From: Aureococcus anophagefferens
Lineage: Eukaryota; Sar; Pelagophyceae; Pelagomonadales; Pelagomonadaceae
Direction of reading: 5' to 3'
Assembly: GCF_000186865.1 (NCBI RefSeq)
Contig: NW_008705593.1
Span: forward strand, 21,422-64,714
DNA: 43,293 bases
Positions 1 through 7,439 of this stretch are shown piece by piece (the first letter of the stretch is position 1; each line of letters starts with the position of its first letter). The notes beneath the pieces were generated by a model. It searched no databases. It was not told the DNA's origin and saw only the letters and a program-made list of their open reading frames with translations. Made by a program: the position numbers and the translations under genes.

Positions 1-192
1 CCCGCGCCCGCGCCCGCGCCGCCGGGCGACCCGGACGACCTGTCCCTCGAGCTCAGCTTCGCGTCGGACCCGACGCCGCGGACGTCGGGCCACCTCTTCT
101 CGCCCGGCGCCGGTGGCGCCGCGCCCGCGCCGGACGCGTCCCTCGACGACGGGAGCGTCTTCACGCTCGACACGGGGAGCCTCGTCGAGTAG
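1..192 (+). CDS. 3' end of an unknown protein (5' end outside the window)
   Basis: An open frame runs in frame 1 from the window edge to a TAG at 190-192, giving 63 residues. It opens with an alternating Pro-Ala stretch, then an acidic, Ser- and Asp-rich tail ending in SLVE. No domain is recognisable in this tail, which looks like a disordered C-terminus. Codon use (strong G/C at third positions) matches the neighbouring genes. It converges on the next gene, whose stop codon lies only 18 bp away beyond a run of G. The rest of the gene, and so its function, lies upstream of the window. Confidence 0.6.
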   Translation, partial: PAPAPAPPGDPDDLSLELSFASDPTPRTSGHLFSPGAGGAAPAPDASLDDGSVFTLDTGSLVE

Positions 193-195
193 GGC

Positions 196-209
196 GGGGG
201 GGGGGGGGG
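196..209. repeat. G14 homopolymer between convergent stop codons
   Basis: Fourteen consecutive G residues fill most of the 17-bp gap between the TAG ending at 192 and the minus-strand TAG at 210-212. Its length could be a sequencing estimate. It lies outside both coding regions. Confidence 0.9.
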
Positions 210-977
210 CTACTTAACGCTCCCCAGCGACGAGCCGGAGTGGGACCTCTGGGGGAGCAGGGGGAACGACGCGGGCGACCCCGCGGCGACGGCCTGGTGG
301 ACGAGGCGCGGCGACGACGCGACGGCCTCCTCGACGTCGACGCTCCGCTGCGACTTGAGGCCCTCGATGCGCGCGCTCGACAGCGTCTCGTGCGTGTCGA
401 GCGTGTCCTGGACGATGCCCCGGATGCGCTCGCTCGCGTGGCGCAGCAGGCGGTCCCGCCGGCCGGGCGTCGCCGCGTCCGCCGGCGGCGGCTCGGGCGT
501 CGGGCACCGCGGCGGGGGCCGCTCGTCGGCGCGCGTCGACAGGGCGGCCTTGTAGGAGTCGAGGCCCGTCACGACGCTCTTGCCGCGCGCCGCGCCCGGC
601 GAGCTGAAGGGCGACGGGATGCCGTTCCTCGGGGACGTGAACTCGAGCTCGTCTCCGAGCTCGCTCTGGATGCACCAGATGTCCTGCTCGCCGCGCGCCG
701 AGATCTGCTGCACGACCCGCCGCGGGAGGATCGACGGGTCGTCGCTCCGGTTCTCCGCCGCCGCCGCGTCCATGAGGGCGGCCTCGCTCGCCGCGTCGAC
801 GGCGCCGGCGGCGTCGGGCGCGGCGTCGCCGTCGTCGGCCTTGTGGCGGCGCAGCAACCGGAGCGTCGGCCGCGACCGGCTCACCGCGTGGGCCGTGGCC
901 GCGTAGTCATCCTCCCCCGGCTCGTCCTCGACGACGACCCCTTCGTCCGTGCAGATCCCAAACGCGATGCACGCCAT
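210..977 (-). CDS. Hypothetical protein, low complexity
   Basis: The minus-strand frame stays open from an upstream ATG at 1121, but I place the start at the ATG at 977 (protein begins MACIAFGICTDEG). The sequence between 978 and 1047 is AT-richer and looks like a shared promoter for this gene and the divergent gene starting at 1048. The product is about 255 residues. An acidic N-terminal patch (EDEPGEDDY) is followed by Ala- and Arg-rich segments, a Pro-rich stretch (PPPRCPTPEPPPAD) and a Ser-rich tail. A segment near residues 175-210 (RLLRHASERIRGIVQDTLDT) could form a helix. There is no signal peptide or membrane span from this start, and I recognise no family. The longer start would add 48 residues. 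Confidence 0.5.
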   Translation of the reverse strand: MACIAFGICTDEGVVVEDEPGEDDYAATAHAVSRSRPTLRLLRRHKADDGDAAPDAAGAVDAASEAALMDAAAAENRSDDPSILPRRVVQQISARGEQDIWCIQSELGDELEFTSPRNGIPSPFSSPGAARGKSVVTGLDSYKAALSTRADERPPPRCPTPEPPPADAATPGRRDRLLRHASERIRGIVQDTLDTHETLSSARIEGLKSQRSVDVEEAVASSPRLVHQAVAAGSPASFPLLPQRSHSGSSLGSVK

Positions 978-1047
978 AATTTCCCCACTTGCGCAAAGGG
1001 CAGCCCCAATGTGCGCTTCAACACAGATCAACACGCAGCGTAACGCA
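978..1047. promoter_or_regulatory. Short divergent promoter
   Basis: Seventy bases separate two divergent ATGs. They are less GC-rich than the flanking coding DNA and carry a TTCAAC about 30 bp before the plus-strand ATG, followed by ATCAAC. The same motif recurs in other promoters of the window. Confidence 0.4.
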
Positions 1048-1548
1048 ATGGAGAGCGTCGAGCCCGCAAAGCCCGTCGTCTTAAGGCGTGCTGGTGGCCG
1101 CGTGCACGTGCAGCTCTCCATGAAACCGCGGAGACAACACGCGGCACTCGCCTGCGACGGCGTGCTCGAGGCGGAGGACGCGGAGGTCGCCCTCGAGCAG
1201 CAGCGCCGCGAGGCCTGGCTGCGGAAGAGCGCGAACTACGCCGCGCGACGGCGGCGGGAGCGGCGCCTCGAGGCCCGGGCCCAGGTCCTCGAGACGCGCG
1301 CCGCGAGGAAGACGGGGCGCTTCGCGAGCGCGGCCGCGGCGCCCGCGGCGGATCCGCCCGCGCCGAGGCACTTCCGCGTGAACTCGGCCTGCCCCGACGC
1401 GTGGGCGACCTTCGTCCACGTCTGGCCGCCGACGGACGACGGCGCGTGGTGGGACCGGGGCTACGAGCGGGGCCTCTGGGGCAGCGAGACGCGCGCGGAG
1501 ACGCGGCGGCCGCGCGGCGCGCCCGTGCCCGAGAACGTGCTGTACTAA
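1048..1548 (+). CDS. Hypothetical basic protein with a predicted coiled coil
   Basis: The frame runs from ATG 1048 to TAA 1546-1548, 166 residues. An in-frame ATG upstream at 949 lies inside the divergent neighbour and was not used. Residues about 45-90 are dense in Glu, Arg, Ala and Gln (VALEQQRREAWLRKSANYAA and onward), typical of a charged helix or coiled coil. The C-terminal part has a Trp-rich patch (WATFVHVWPPTDDGAWWDRG) that does not match a family I know. The gene ends 6 bp before the stop of the convergent hydratase-family gene. No signal peptide or membrane segment is visible. Confidence 0.5.
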   Translation: MESVEPAKPVVLRRAGGRVHVQLSMKPRRQHAALACDGVLEAEDAEVALEQQRREAWLRKSANYAARRRRERRLEARAQVLETRAARKTGRFASAAAAPAADPPAPRHFRVNSACPDAWATFVHVWPPTDDGAWWDRGYERGLWGSETRAETRRPRGAPVPENVLY

Positions 1549-1554
1549 GCCCGC

Positions 1555-2880
1555 CTACTCCGCGAGCATGTGGACCTCGACGGTGGCGACGGCGCCCATC
1601 TGGATCGTCGTGTCGAAGGACGCGACGACCGTGTCGCCCGGGTGGACCTTGGTCAGGCCGCAGGTCGCGCCCGACATGACGAGGTCGCCCTTGCGGAGGT
1701 GGTCGCCGCGCGCGAGGAGGTGGTTCGCGAGCCAGGCCAGCGCGCCCAGGGGCCCGTCGGGGGGCATCACGGCGTTCCCGGCCTTGCCCGCGGCGCAGGG
1801 CTTGCCGCCGTTGACGCTCAGGGCCACGGGGATCGTGTTGAGCAGGTCGCAGCACAGGAAGACGGGCGGCCCGAGCACGCACGCGTGGTTCAGGCCGAGG
1901 TCCGCGGCGACGACGTAGGGCGGCGGCCAGGGCGCCTCCGGGTCGCCGATCCGCGCGAAGGTCGCGCCGCGGACGCGGCTCGCGACGACCTCGACGGCCG
2001 GGTAGATGGACTGGACCGCCATCGCGGCCCACTCGGGCGCGATGTCGGACCCGTCCCTCCGCGCGACGAGGTCGCAGCCCAGGCGGAAGCACCACTCGGC
2101 CTCGACGCCGCACTCCTTGTCCGGGCCCGCGTCGAGGAAGACGGCCGCCGGGTGGGGCAGGCGGCACCTGCCCTTCTTGGCCAGCACGACGGCGGACTTG
2201 AGCACGGGCGCGACGAGCGGCGCGAGGCCCGCGCGGACGTAGACGTCCGACGGGCTCGCGGTCGCGTTGCCGATCTTCCAGCCGGCGCAGGGCGCGTACT
2301 TCCGGATGCAGTCCTGGACCATGTAGGCCCGGTCCAGCGTCGCGACGTCGAGCGCGGCGACGTCGTCCTCCGCGATCTCGACCTTGTCGGTGATCGCCGC
2401 CAGGAGCTCCTCCGCGGCGTCGTTGGCCCCGTCGGTCCAGGGGTCGCGGTCCTCGACCTTGCGCTCGACGACGCCCGCGACGTCGGGCGGCTCCGCGCCG
2501 ACGGGCGACGCCGCGCCCGCGGCGGACCGGAGGCTCGACGCGAGCTCGTCCTCGGCGGGCCTCGGCGGCGGCGGCGTCGCGAGGGCCATGACGGCGGCGC
2601 GCGTCGCCTCCTGGTAGCTCGGCGTCTGGATGACGATGGTCTCCGGCGTCGGGTCCATGCTCACGACGGGCGGCGGCACGATGGGCACCGGGTGGTCCGG
2701 CGTCGGCGGCGCCGGCGGATGGGCGACGACGACGGGCGCCGTGCGCGGCCGCCCGCCGGCCGGGTTCGGCGCCGGCGTCGGCGGCGGCGGCGGCAGCGAC
2801 GCTTCCAGCGCCGCGTCCGTCTCCTCCTCCTCGGAGCTGCTGCTCGTCGCGTCCTCGGAGCCCCTCATGGCGAGAGGCAT
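1555..2880 (-). CDS. Fumarylacetoacetase / 2-oxopent-4-enoate hydratase (MhpD)-family protein with disordered N-terminus
   Basis: Single-exon frame of 441 residues starting at ATG 2880. Residues 1-150 are low complexity: a Ser/Glu run, then Pro-rich repeats. From about residue 185 the sequence follows the MhpD branch of the FAH superfamily: AYMVQDCIRKY, then GWKIGNAT, then VEAEWCFRLGCDL (the E of this stretch is a usual metal ligand), SIYPAVEVV, DLGLNHACVLG, LGALAWLANHLLARGD and the terminal GDLVMSGATCGLTKVHPGDT. Family members hydrate or cleave 2-oxo acid C-C bonds using Mg or Mn. The exact substrate cannot be read from the sequence. A 66-bp divergent promoter separates it from the glycosyltransferase gene at 2947. 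The long Pro/Ser extension is unusual for the family and could include a wrongly chosen start, but no later ATG precedes the domain without losing much of it. Confidence 0.75.
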   Translation of the reverse strand: MPLAMRGSEDATSSSSEEEETDAALEASLPPPPPTPAPNPAGGRPRTAPVVVAHPPAPPTPDHPVPIVPPPVVSMDPTPETIVIQTPSYQEATRAAVMALATPPPPRPAEDELASSLRSAAGAASPVGAEPPDVAGVVERKVEDRDPWTDGANDAAEELLAAITDKVEIAEDDVAALDVATLDRAYMVQDCIRKYAPCAGWKIGNATASPSDVYVRAGLAPLVAPVLKSAVVLAKKGRCRLPHPAAVFLDAGPDKECGVEAEWCFRLGCDLVARRDGSDIAPEWAAMAVQSIYPAVEVVASRVRGATFARIGDPEAPWPPPYVVAADLGLNHACVLGPPVFLCCDLLNTIPVALSVNGGKPCAAGKAGNAVMPPDGPLGALAWLANHLLARGDHLRKGDLVMSGATCGLTKVHPGDTVVASFDTTIQMGAVATVEVHMLAE

Positions 2881-2946
2881 CTCTCGTCGGGGGCAGCGTT
2901 CAAGAGAGGTTCAAGCAGCCGACGGGGCAGCCACCTTTTGTGCGCG
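2881..2946. promoter_or_regulatory. Divergent promoter with paired TTCAAG
   Basis: Two TTCAAG copies begin at 2899 and 2910, 11 bp apart, between ATGs of opposite strands at 2880 and 2947. No TATA box is obvious. Confidence 0.4.
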
Positions 2947-4221
2947 ATGAGGGCAGCCTTTGTGATGCTGCTCGCGCATGCCGCAATCGCGCTCGACGAC
3001 CCGTCCTGGGACGTGCACACGCCGACGAACGCGACGTGCCTCGGCGGCTGCGCCTGCCCGGCGCGGCTCGCGGCCTGCGTCCCCACGGCGCCGTCCAAGG
3101 ACATGAAGGTCTTCGCGTCGAGCCTCGCGTCCCTCGCGGAGCACGCCGTCGACATCGAGTCGATCCACGTCGTGTCGCGCAAGTCGCCGGAGGTCGACCG
3201 GGTTATCGCCGCCGTGAACGCGCGGCGCCACCGGGGCCGGCCGGAGAACTTCGTCAAGTGGTTCGACGAGGACGGCGGCCACTTCCCCTTCGACTACGCG
3301 TCCATCAAGCGCCACCTCGAGACGCGCTCGGGCGCGCACCACGCCGGGAGCTACCAGTACGCCGTGGGCTGGTACCTCCAGCAGCTGCTGAAGCTCTACT
3401 GCGGCCGGGGCATCGCGCGCGCCGACGCCGGCGGCGGGCCGGGCAACTGGACCGCGGAGGACGTCGCGCGCGCGCCCGACCGCGACACGCTGATCGTCGA
3501 CAGCGACGTCGTGCTCCTGCGGGACGTCGCCTTCGTCCACGGCACGGCGAACAGCGCCGGGCGCTGCGACGCGACGTACGCGTACGCGTTCTCGCGGGAG
3601 TCGCACGGCCTCTACTACGACACGAACAAAAAGCTCCTGGGCGACGACGACGGCAAACCCCTGCCCGACGCCGCCGGCCGCGACATCTCGGGGGTCGTCC
3701 ACCACATGGCCATGCGCGCCGACGTCCTCGCGGCGCTCGACGCGCGCGTCTCGGCGCTGCACGGCGCGCCCCTGTACGACGCGCTGCTCCGGCCGGCCGT
3801 CGGCGTCGTCGCCGAGGCGCACCGCAACGCCTTCTCCGAGTACCAGTTCTACTTCCACTACGCCCGGCGCGCCTTCCCGGCGAGCGTCGCCGTCCGCCAG
3901 CTCTACTGGGCCAACGGGCCGGGCCCGAAGACGATCGTCGAGTGCGAGGCCGCGGACGGCTGGCCCGCGGGCGCGCAGCGCGGCGCGCGCGACGACGCCG
4001 ACATCCGCGCGATCGACTTCAAGGCGGGCTACGACTACGTCGCCTACCACTCCTACGCGAAGCGCCGGCCCTGCGTCTACGGGCCCGCGGACGACCGCCG
4101 CGACGGCGGCGCGTGCTTCGGCGGCGGCTGCACGTACTCCTGCTTCAAGCGCCGCGACGACGCGCGCTACAAGGCCCGGGACCGGAGCTTGGTGGCGCCG
4201 CGGCTCTGCGCGGCGGCGTGA
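2947..4221 (+). CDS. Secretory glycosyltransferase-like protein (DUF6492-like)
   Basis: Frame of 424 residues from ATG 2947 to TGA 4219-4221, no intron. It opens with a signal peptide (MRAAFVMLLAHAAIA) followed by a short Cys-rich segment. The core matches the pattern of DUF6492 nucleotide-sugar transferases: QYAVGWYLQQLLKLYC, the DxD-type stretch DTLIVDSDVVLLRD near residue 185, a VVHHMAMRADVL block and NAFSEYQFYFHYARRAFP. The C-terminal tail carries further Cys residues (CFGGGCTYSCFKRR). Such enzymes act in the ER or Golgi on cell-surface or secreted glycans; donor and acceptor are unknown. The gene is preceded by a 66-bp divergent promoter. The family call rests on motif order rather than a search. 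Confidence 0.65.
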   Translation: MRAAFVMLLAHAAIALDDPSWDVHTPTNATCLGGCACPARLAACVPTAPSKDMKVFASSLASLAEHAVDIESIHVVSRKSPEVDRVIAAVNARRHRGRPENFVKWFDEDGGHFPFDYASIKRHLETRSGAHHAGSYQYAVGWYLQQLLKLYCGRGIARADAGGGPGNWTAEDVARAPDRDTLIVDSDVVLLRDVAFVHGTANSAGRCDATYAYAFSRESHGLYYDTNKKLLGDDDGKPLPDAAGRDISGVVHHMAMRADVLAALDARVSALHGAPLYDALLRPAVGVVAEAHRNAFSEYQFYFHYARRAFPASVAVRQLYWANGPGPKTIVECEAADGWPAGAQRGARDDADIRAIDFKAGYDYVAYHSYAKRRPCVYGPADDRRDGGACFGGGCTYSCFKRRDDARYKARDRSLVAPRLCAAA

Positions 4222-4349
4222 TTAAGCCTCGAGGCGACCCTAGCTTGCGCGCGGCGCGGCAGCTCCGTGTCGTCGCGAGCGCCTGCGGGGCTACGACTAC
4301 TACGGATGACTTCCACGCGTCGGCTTGATCTTGCTTAGTCGTCTGGGCC

Positions 4350-4443
4350 CTAGACATTGTAGGTCGACGCGCGGCCGGACCCGAGCTTCGCGGCCTCGGC
4401 GGCCTTCTCGCGCTCCGCGGCCTCCTTGAGCGCCTGCGCGAGC
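4350..4443 (-). CDS. Possible terminal exon (ends ASTYNV)
   Basis: On the minus strand a sequence with strong coding character follows a CCCCGCAG acceptor-like site (AG at 4445-4444) and ends at a TAG at 4352-4350. It would encode about 30 residues, an Ala/Glu/Lys helix ending GSGRASTYNV. It may be the last exon of the Cys-rich gene upstream on the same strand. The phase does not fit the simplest donor (the GT at the end of that frame, near 4524), so the link is unresolved. Confidence 0.35.
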
Positions 4444-4512
4444 CTGCGGGGCGCGGGAACGTCGCGCGGGGCGCGCGGGGCGCCGCGGGGCGCGCGCGGA
4501 CGAGGGGAGCGA

Positions 4513-5655
4513 TCAGGTACTTGGATTGTTGATCACATGGCTTGTGTGAGGGGTCTTAATCCTCGATTCGGTAACACGGACCAAGTGGAACATCATCTCG
4601 CGACGGGCGAACACCGAAAAAAGAGGACGCGGCGGAACGCGCGCGTCGGAGCCGTCGGAGTCGAGGGTGAGCGTGAGGTGCTCGTATATGTTCTGCTTGC
4701 AGGGGAAGAGCTTCGCGGCGGCGTCGAAGGCGGACCGCGCGAGGCACTTGCCGGACTTGACGCAGTCGCCGCCGCGGCAGAGGCGGCCCTTGGTGACGCC
4801 CCAGCCGCGCGCGCCCTTGGCGTCGCAGGAGCCCAGGGCCACGTGGTCGCCGACCTCGACGAGGCACGACTCGGACGCGTTGTAGAACTTGTAGAGCGAC
4901 GTCTCGGGCCGGCCGCGCGAGAAGCGGACGCCGACGCCCCACCGGAGCGTCCGGTCCTCGTCGGAGCACGCGCGGAAGCGGACGCCGTCGTAGCACATGG
5001 CGCCGTCGGCGGACTGGAAGAGGAAGCCGCTGTTGGCGACGTTGGACGCCGTGAGCTCGAGGGGCGTGTGGCCGCGCGCGTCGCACCGGAGCACGGAGAC
5101 GGTGTTCGCGAGCGCGCCCTTGGGCGTGCGCTCGCGGCCCGCGGAGCCGCCCTCGCTCAGGGCCCGCTGGAGGCGCGCGGCCTTGGACCAGATGGACGAG
5201 TCGCGGACGACGCAGTCCTTCTGGCCGTTCGTCGTCAGCGCGACGTGCGCGACGGCGTCCTCGTTCGTCGTCGCCGCGAAGCGCCGCGCGTTGCTCTGGA
5301 GCATCTCCCACTGCTGGGCCTTGGACACGGAGGAGCAGTCGCCGCCGCCGAGGATCGTCCGGCCGAAGGCCCGCTTCGTCGCGAGGCAGCTCCGCGACGG
5401 CACGGGCTCGAGGACCATCGCCAGGCTCCGCCGCGACTTCGCGCCGCGGAAGAGGCGGTCCCAGAACCCCACGGGCCGGCTCAGGTACATGAAGAGCGCG
5501 TCGTCGTCGCAGGCGCCGAAGGTGCCCAGCTCCGTCAGGCACGTCTGGTCCGTCGGGTCGATGACCTACGGTGGTTGCGGGTCGGCGAGCGCGGGGGGGG
5601 GATCGCGGGGCGGCGCGCGCCTACTTACCCAGTAGGCCTCGGCGTTCCGGATCAT
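4513..5655 (-). CDS. Cys-rich, probably secreted protein with a beta-trefoil-like pattern
   Basis: The main minus-strand exon runs from 5565 down to a TGA at 4513. Upstream, a canonical donor (GTAAGT at 5628) and an acceptor (CCGTAG ending at 5566) define a 63-bp intron. Splicing joins NAEAYW to VIDPTDQTCLTELG. I give the in-frame ATG at 5655 as the minimum start; open sequence before it suggests a hydrophobic leader and perhaps another 5' exon, because an in-frame TGA lies further up. Repeated Cys pairs and GKCL, DSSIW, SCLVEVGDHVALGSCD blocks resemble ricin-type beta-trefoil or other secreted carbohydrate-binding modules, without a firm match. The last 40 codons (4513-4630) are AT-richer and may be 3' UTR or intron rather than coding. 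Confidence 0.5.
5566..5628 (-). other. Spliceosomal intron, GTAAGT donor
   Basis: This 63-bp GT-AG intron is the only one in the window with a textbook donor. It contains a G-rich strand (GC-rich run near 5590) and restores the frame between the two coding blocks of the Cys-rich gene. Confidence 0.75.
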
Positions 5656-5904
5656 GCCGTCGGCCGCGACGCGGCTCAGCACGGCGCTGGCCAGCGGCGA
5701 CGGCCCAGGCGCGCGTCATCGCGTCTTCTGGCGGCGAGCGCCCTCGCACTGCACCTCAATTGGCACCGGCGATCCTGAGCGCCGTTCACCATGGGTTCTT
5801 GACCTCGTGGTTGATGTGTGATTGAGTGATGGAGCTACGCGGCATCCCGTGCTAGTGGGCCGAAACGGCAGCTTGCCAGCGCGGTCGCAGCCCCGTGAGC
5901 CGCG

Positions 5905-7433
5905 ATGGCCTCGCCCGCGCGGAGCCGCAGCCCCTTTCTCTGCGCCTTTGGCTTCCTCGCCGCCGCCGCCGTCCTCAGCACGCAGCCCCGGCGACGCGCG
6001 GCCTGGAGCCGGCTCTGGACCGACCCCGGCGCCACGATCGACGCGAACCTGACGCGGGCGTGGAACGCGAGCAAGTCGGACTGGTGGACCTACAAGGTGA
6101 CGCACGCCGTGCCGCCCGGGGCCTACCTCACCGTCGTGCCCTTCGTCAAGGACGCGATCGCGCCCATCGAGGTCACGTGCCTCGGCTGCGCGGGCGTCAA
6201 GTCCTACGCGGAGCTCGGCGACGGCGTCGGCCTCCACTGGGTCGAGGCGCCCGCGCTCACGACGGGCGACGTCACGCTCGTCGAGTGGGTGACCTTCTTC
6301 GAGAGGGTCGTCAACGCGACGATCGCGGGCGAGGCGTGGAACGCGTTCATGCACAACCGCGTCTCCTTGTACACGTCCCCTGAGAACTTCGTGCGCCACG
6401 TGCGCGCGATCCGCGCCCGGGGCGTGCCCCTGCTCAAGCGGCGGTCGCTCGGCTACGAGGGCTACGGGCGGACGGACGTCGCGGTCGCCCACGCCCAATT
6501 CGCCATCGCGGGCCGCATCTACGAGATCGCCGCGCCGATGCGCAGCGCCGGCATGGAGGCGCTCGCGGGCGACTGGGCGCTGTGGGGCGACGACGAGTGC
6601 GAGGCGGCGCAACGATTGGCGTACGACGACGTCGAAAAGCTCGACGAATACTACGAGGTGAAAACCGCGAAGACGGCGCGGACGGCGAGCGAGGTCTCGG
6701 ACTGGATCTCGAGCCACGGCTTCGCGCCGCCGATCATCCTCGACGTCCAGGTCGCGTCCGCGGCCGCCGAGGCGACGGCGCGGAACTGGGCCCGGGTGGC
6801 CGCGCCGATGCAGCCGACCGTGGCGGTCCTCGGCGGCGACGCCTGCGCCGTCGCGCGCGTGTCCCACCAGGGCGCCGCGGACGCCTACGGGTCCCTGCAG
6901 ACGCGCGGCGCCGGCGCGGCTGTTTCTCTCTTCGTCCGCGCGTCTCGCGACACCGCTCCTTTAGGCCCGTCACCTACGTCGAGAACCGCGCGGCCCGGGG
7001 CCTGGCCGGCGCGAGCGACTTCGAGTACACCGTCGCCGACTACGGCGCCTACGTCGAGAAGGTCCACGCGCACACGGGCTCGTCGAACGAGTGGAAGTGG
7101 GGGGGCAACTGGGACCACTTCATGGACGACCACGTCGGGTTCCAGTACCGCGGCTCGTCGGACTGCAGCAACGACACGGTCTCGCTCCTCGAGTACTTCG
7201 ACGCGCGGCTCCGCGCGGACGGCGTCGCCGTGGGCCAACGGACGGACGCGACGGAACCGCACGCTGTGCATTACTACAGCGGCAAATGGGGCGCCATGAC
7301 CTGGGAGTTCAACGTCATCGGCTGCGACGCCGGCTCGCTCGACAACGACGCCCAGATCTGCGCGTGCAACCGGGAGAACAACGGCAACATCTGGGCCCTG
7401 GAGATGGGCACGGCCTGCGAGTCGACGTGCTAA
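5905..7433 (+). CDS. Unknown membrane-anchored lumenal or secreted protein
   Basis: Coding runs 5905-6890 and 6965-7433 (484 residues), interrupted by a 74-bp intron (GTCCCT...CCTTTAG) that restores the frame from DAYG to PVTYVENRAARG. A basic N-terminus followed by FLCAFGFLAAAAVLS suggests a signal anchor or cleaved signal. Two halves look related in plan: an ENFVRHVRAIRARGVPLLKR / HAQFAIAGRIYEIAAP block and a YTVADYGAYVEKVHAHTG / WDHFMDDHVGFQYRG block, each with His and Glu residues spaced roughly as in two-domain VOC/glyoxalase-fold proteins. That similarity is weak and is inference only. The C-terminal part has several Cys (CDAGS, CACN, CESTC) suited to disulfides. It ends 6 bp from the stop of the convergent fusion gene. 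Confidence 0.6.
6891..6964 (+). other. 74-bp spliceosomal intron
   Basis: GT at 6891-6892 and TTTAG ending at 6964, with a T/C-rich tract before the acceptor. Removing it joins the only two coding frames of the gene in phase. Confidence 0.75.
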
Positions 7434-7439
7434 GCCCCA

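Noticed and set aside
1570..4221. An 883-codon plus-strand frame that would fuse extra sequence to the glycosyltransferase-like protein
   Set aside because: The first 460 codons are an Arg/Asp-rich shadow of the hydratase-family gene; the signal peptide at ATG 2947 marks the real start.
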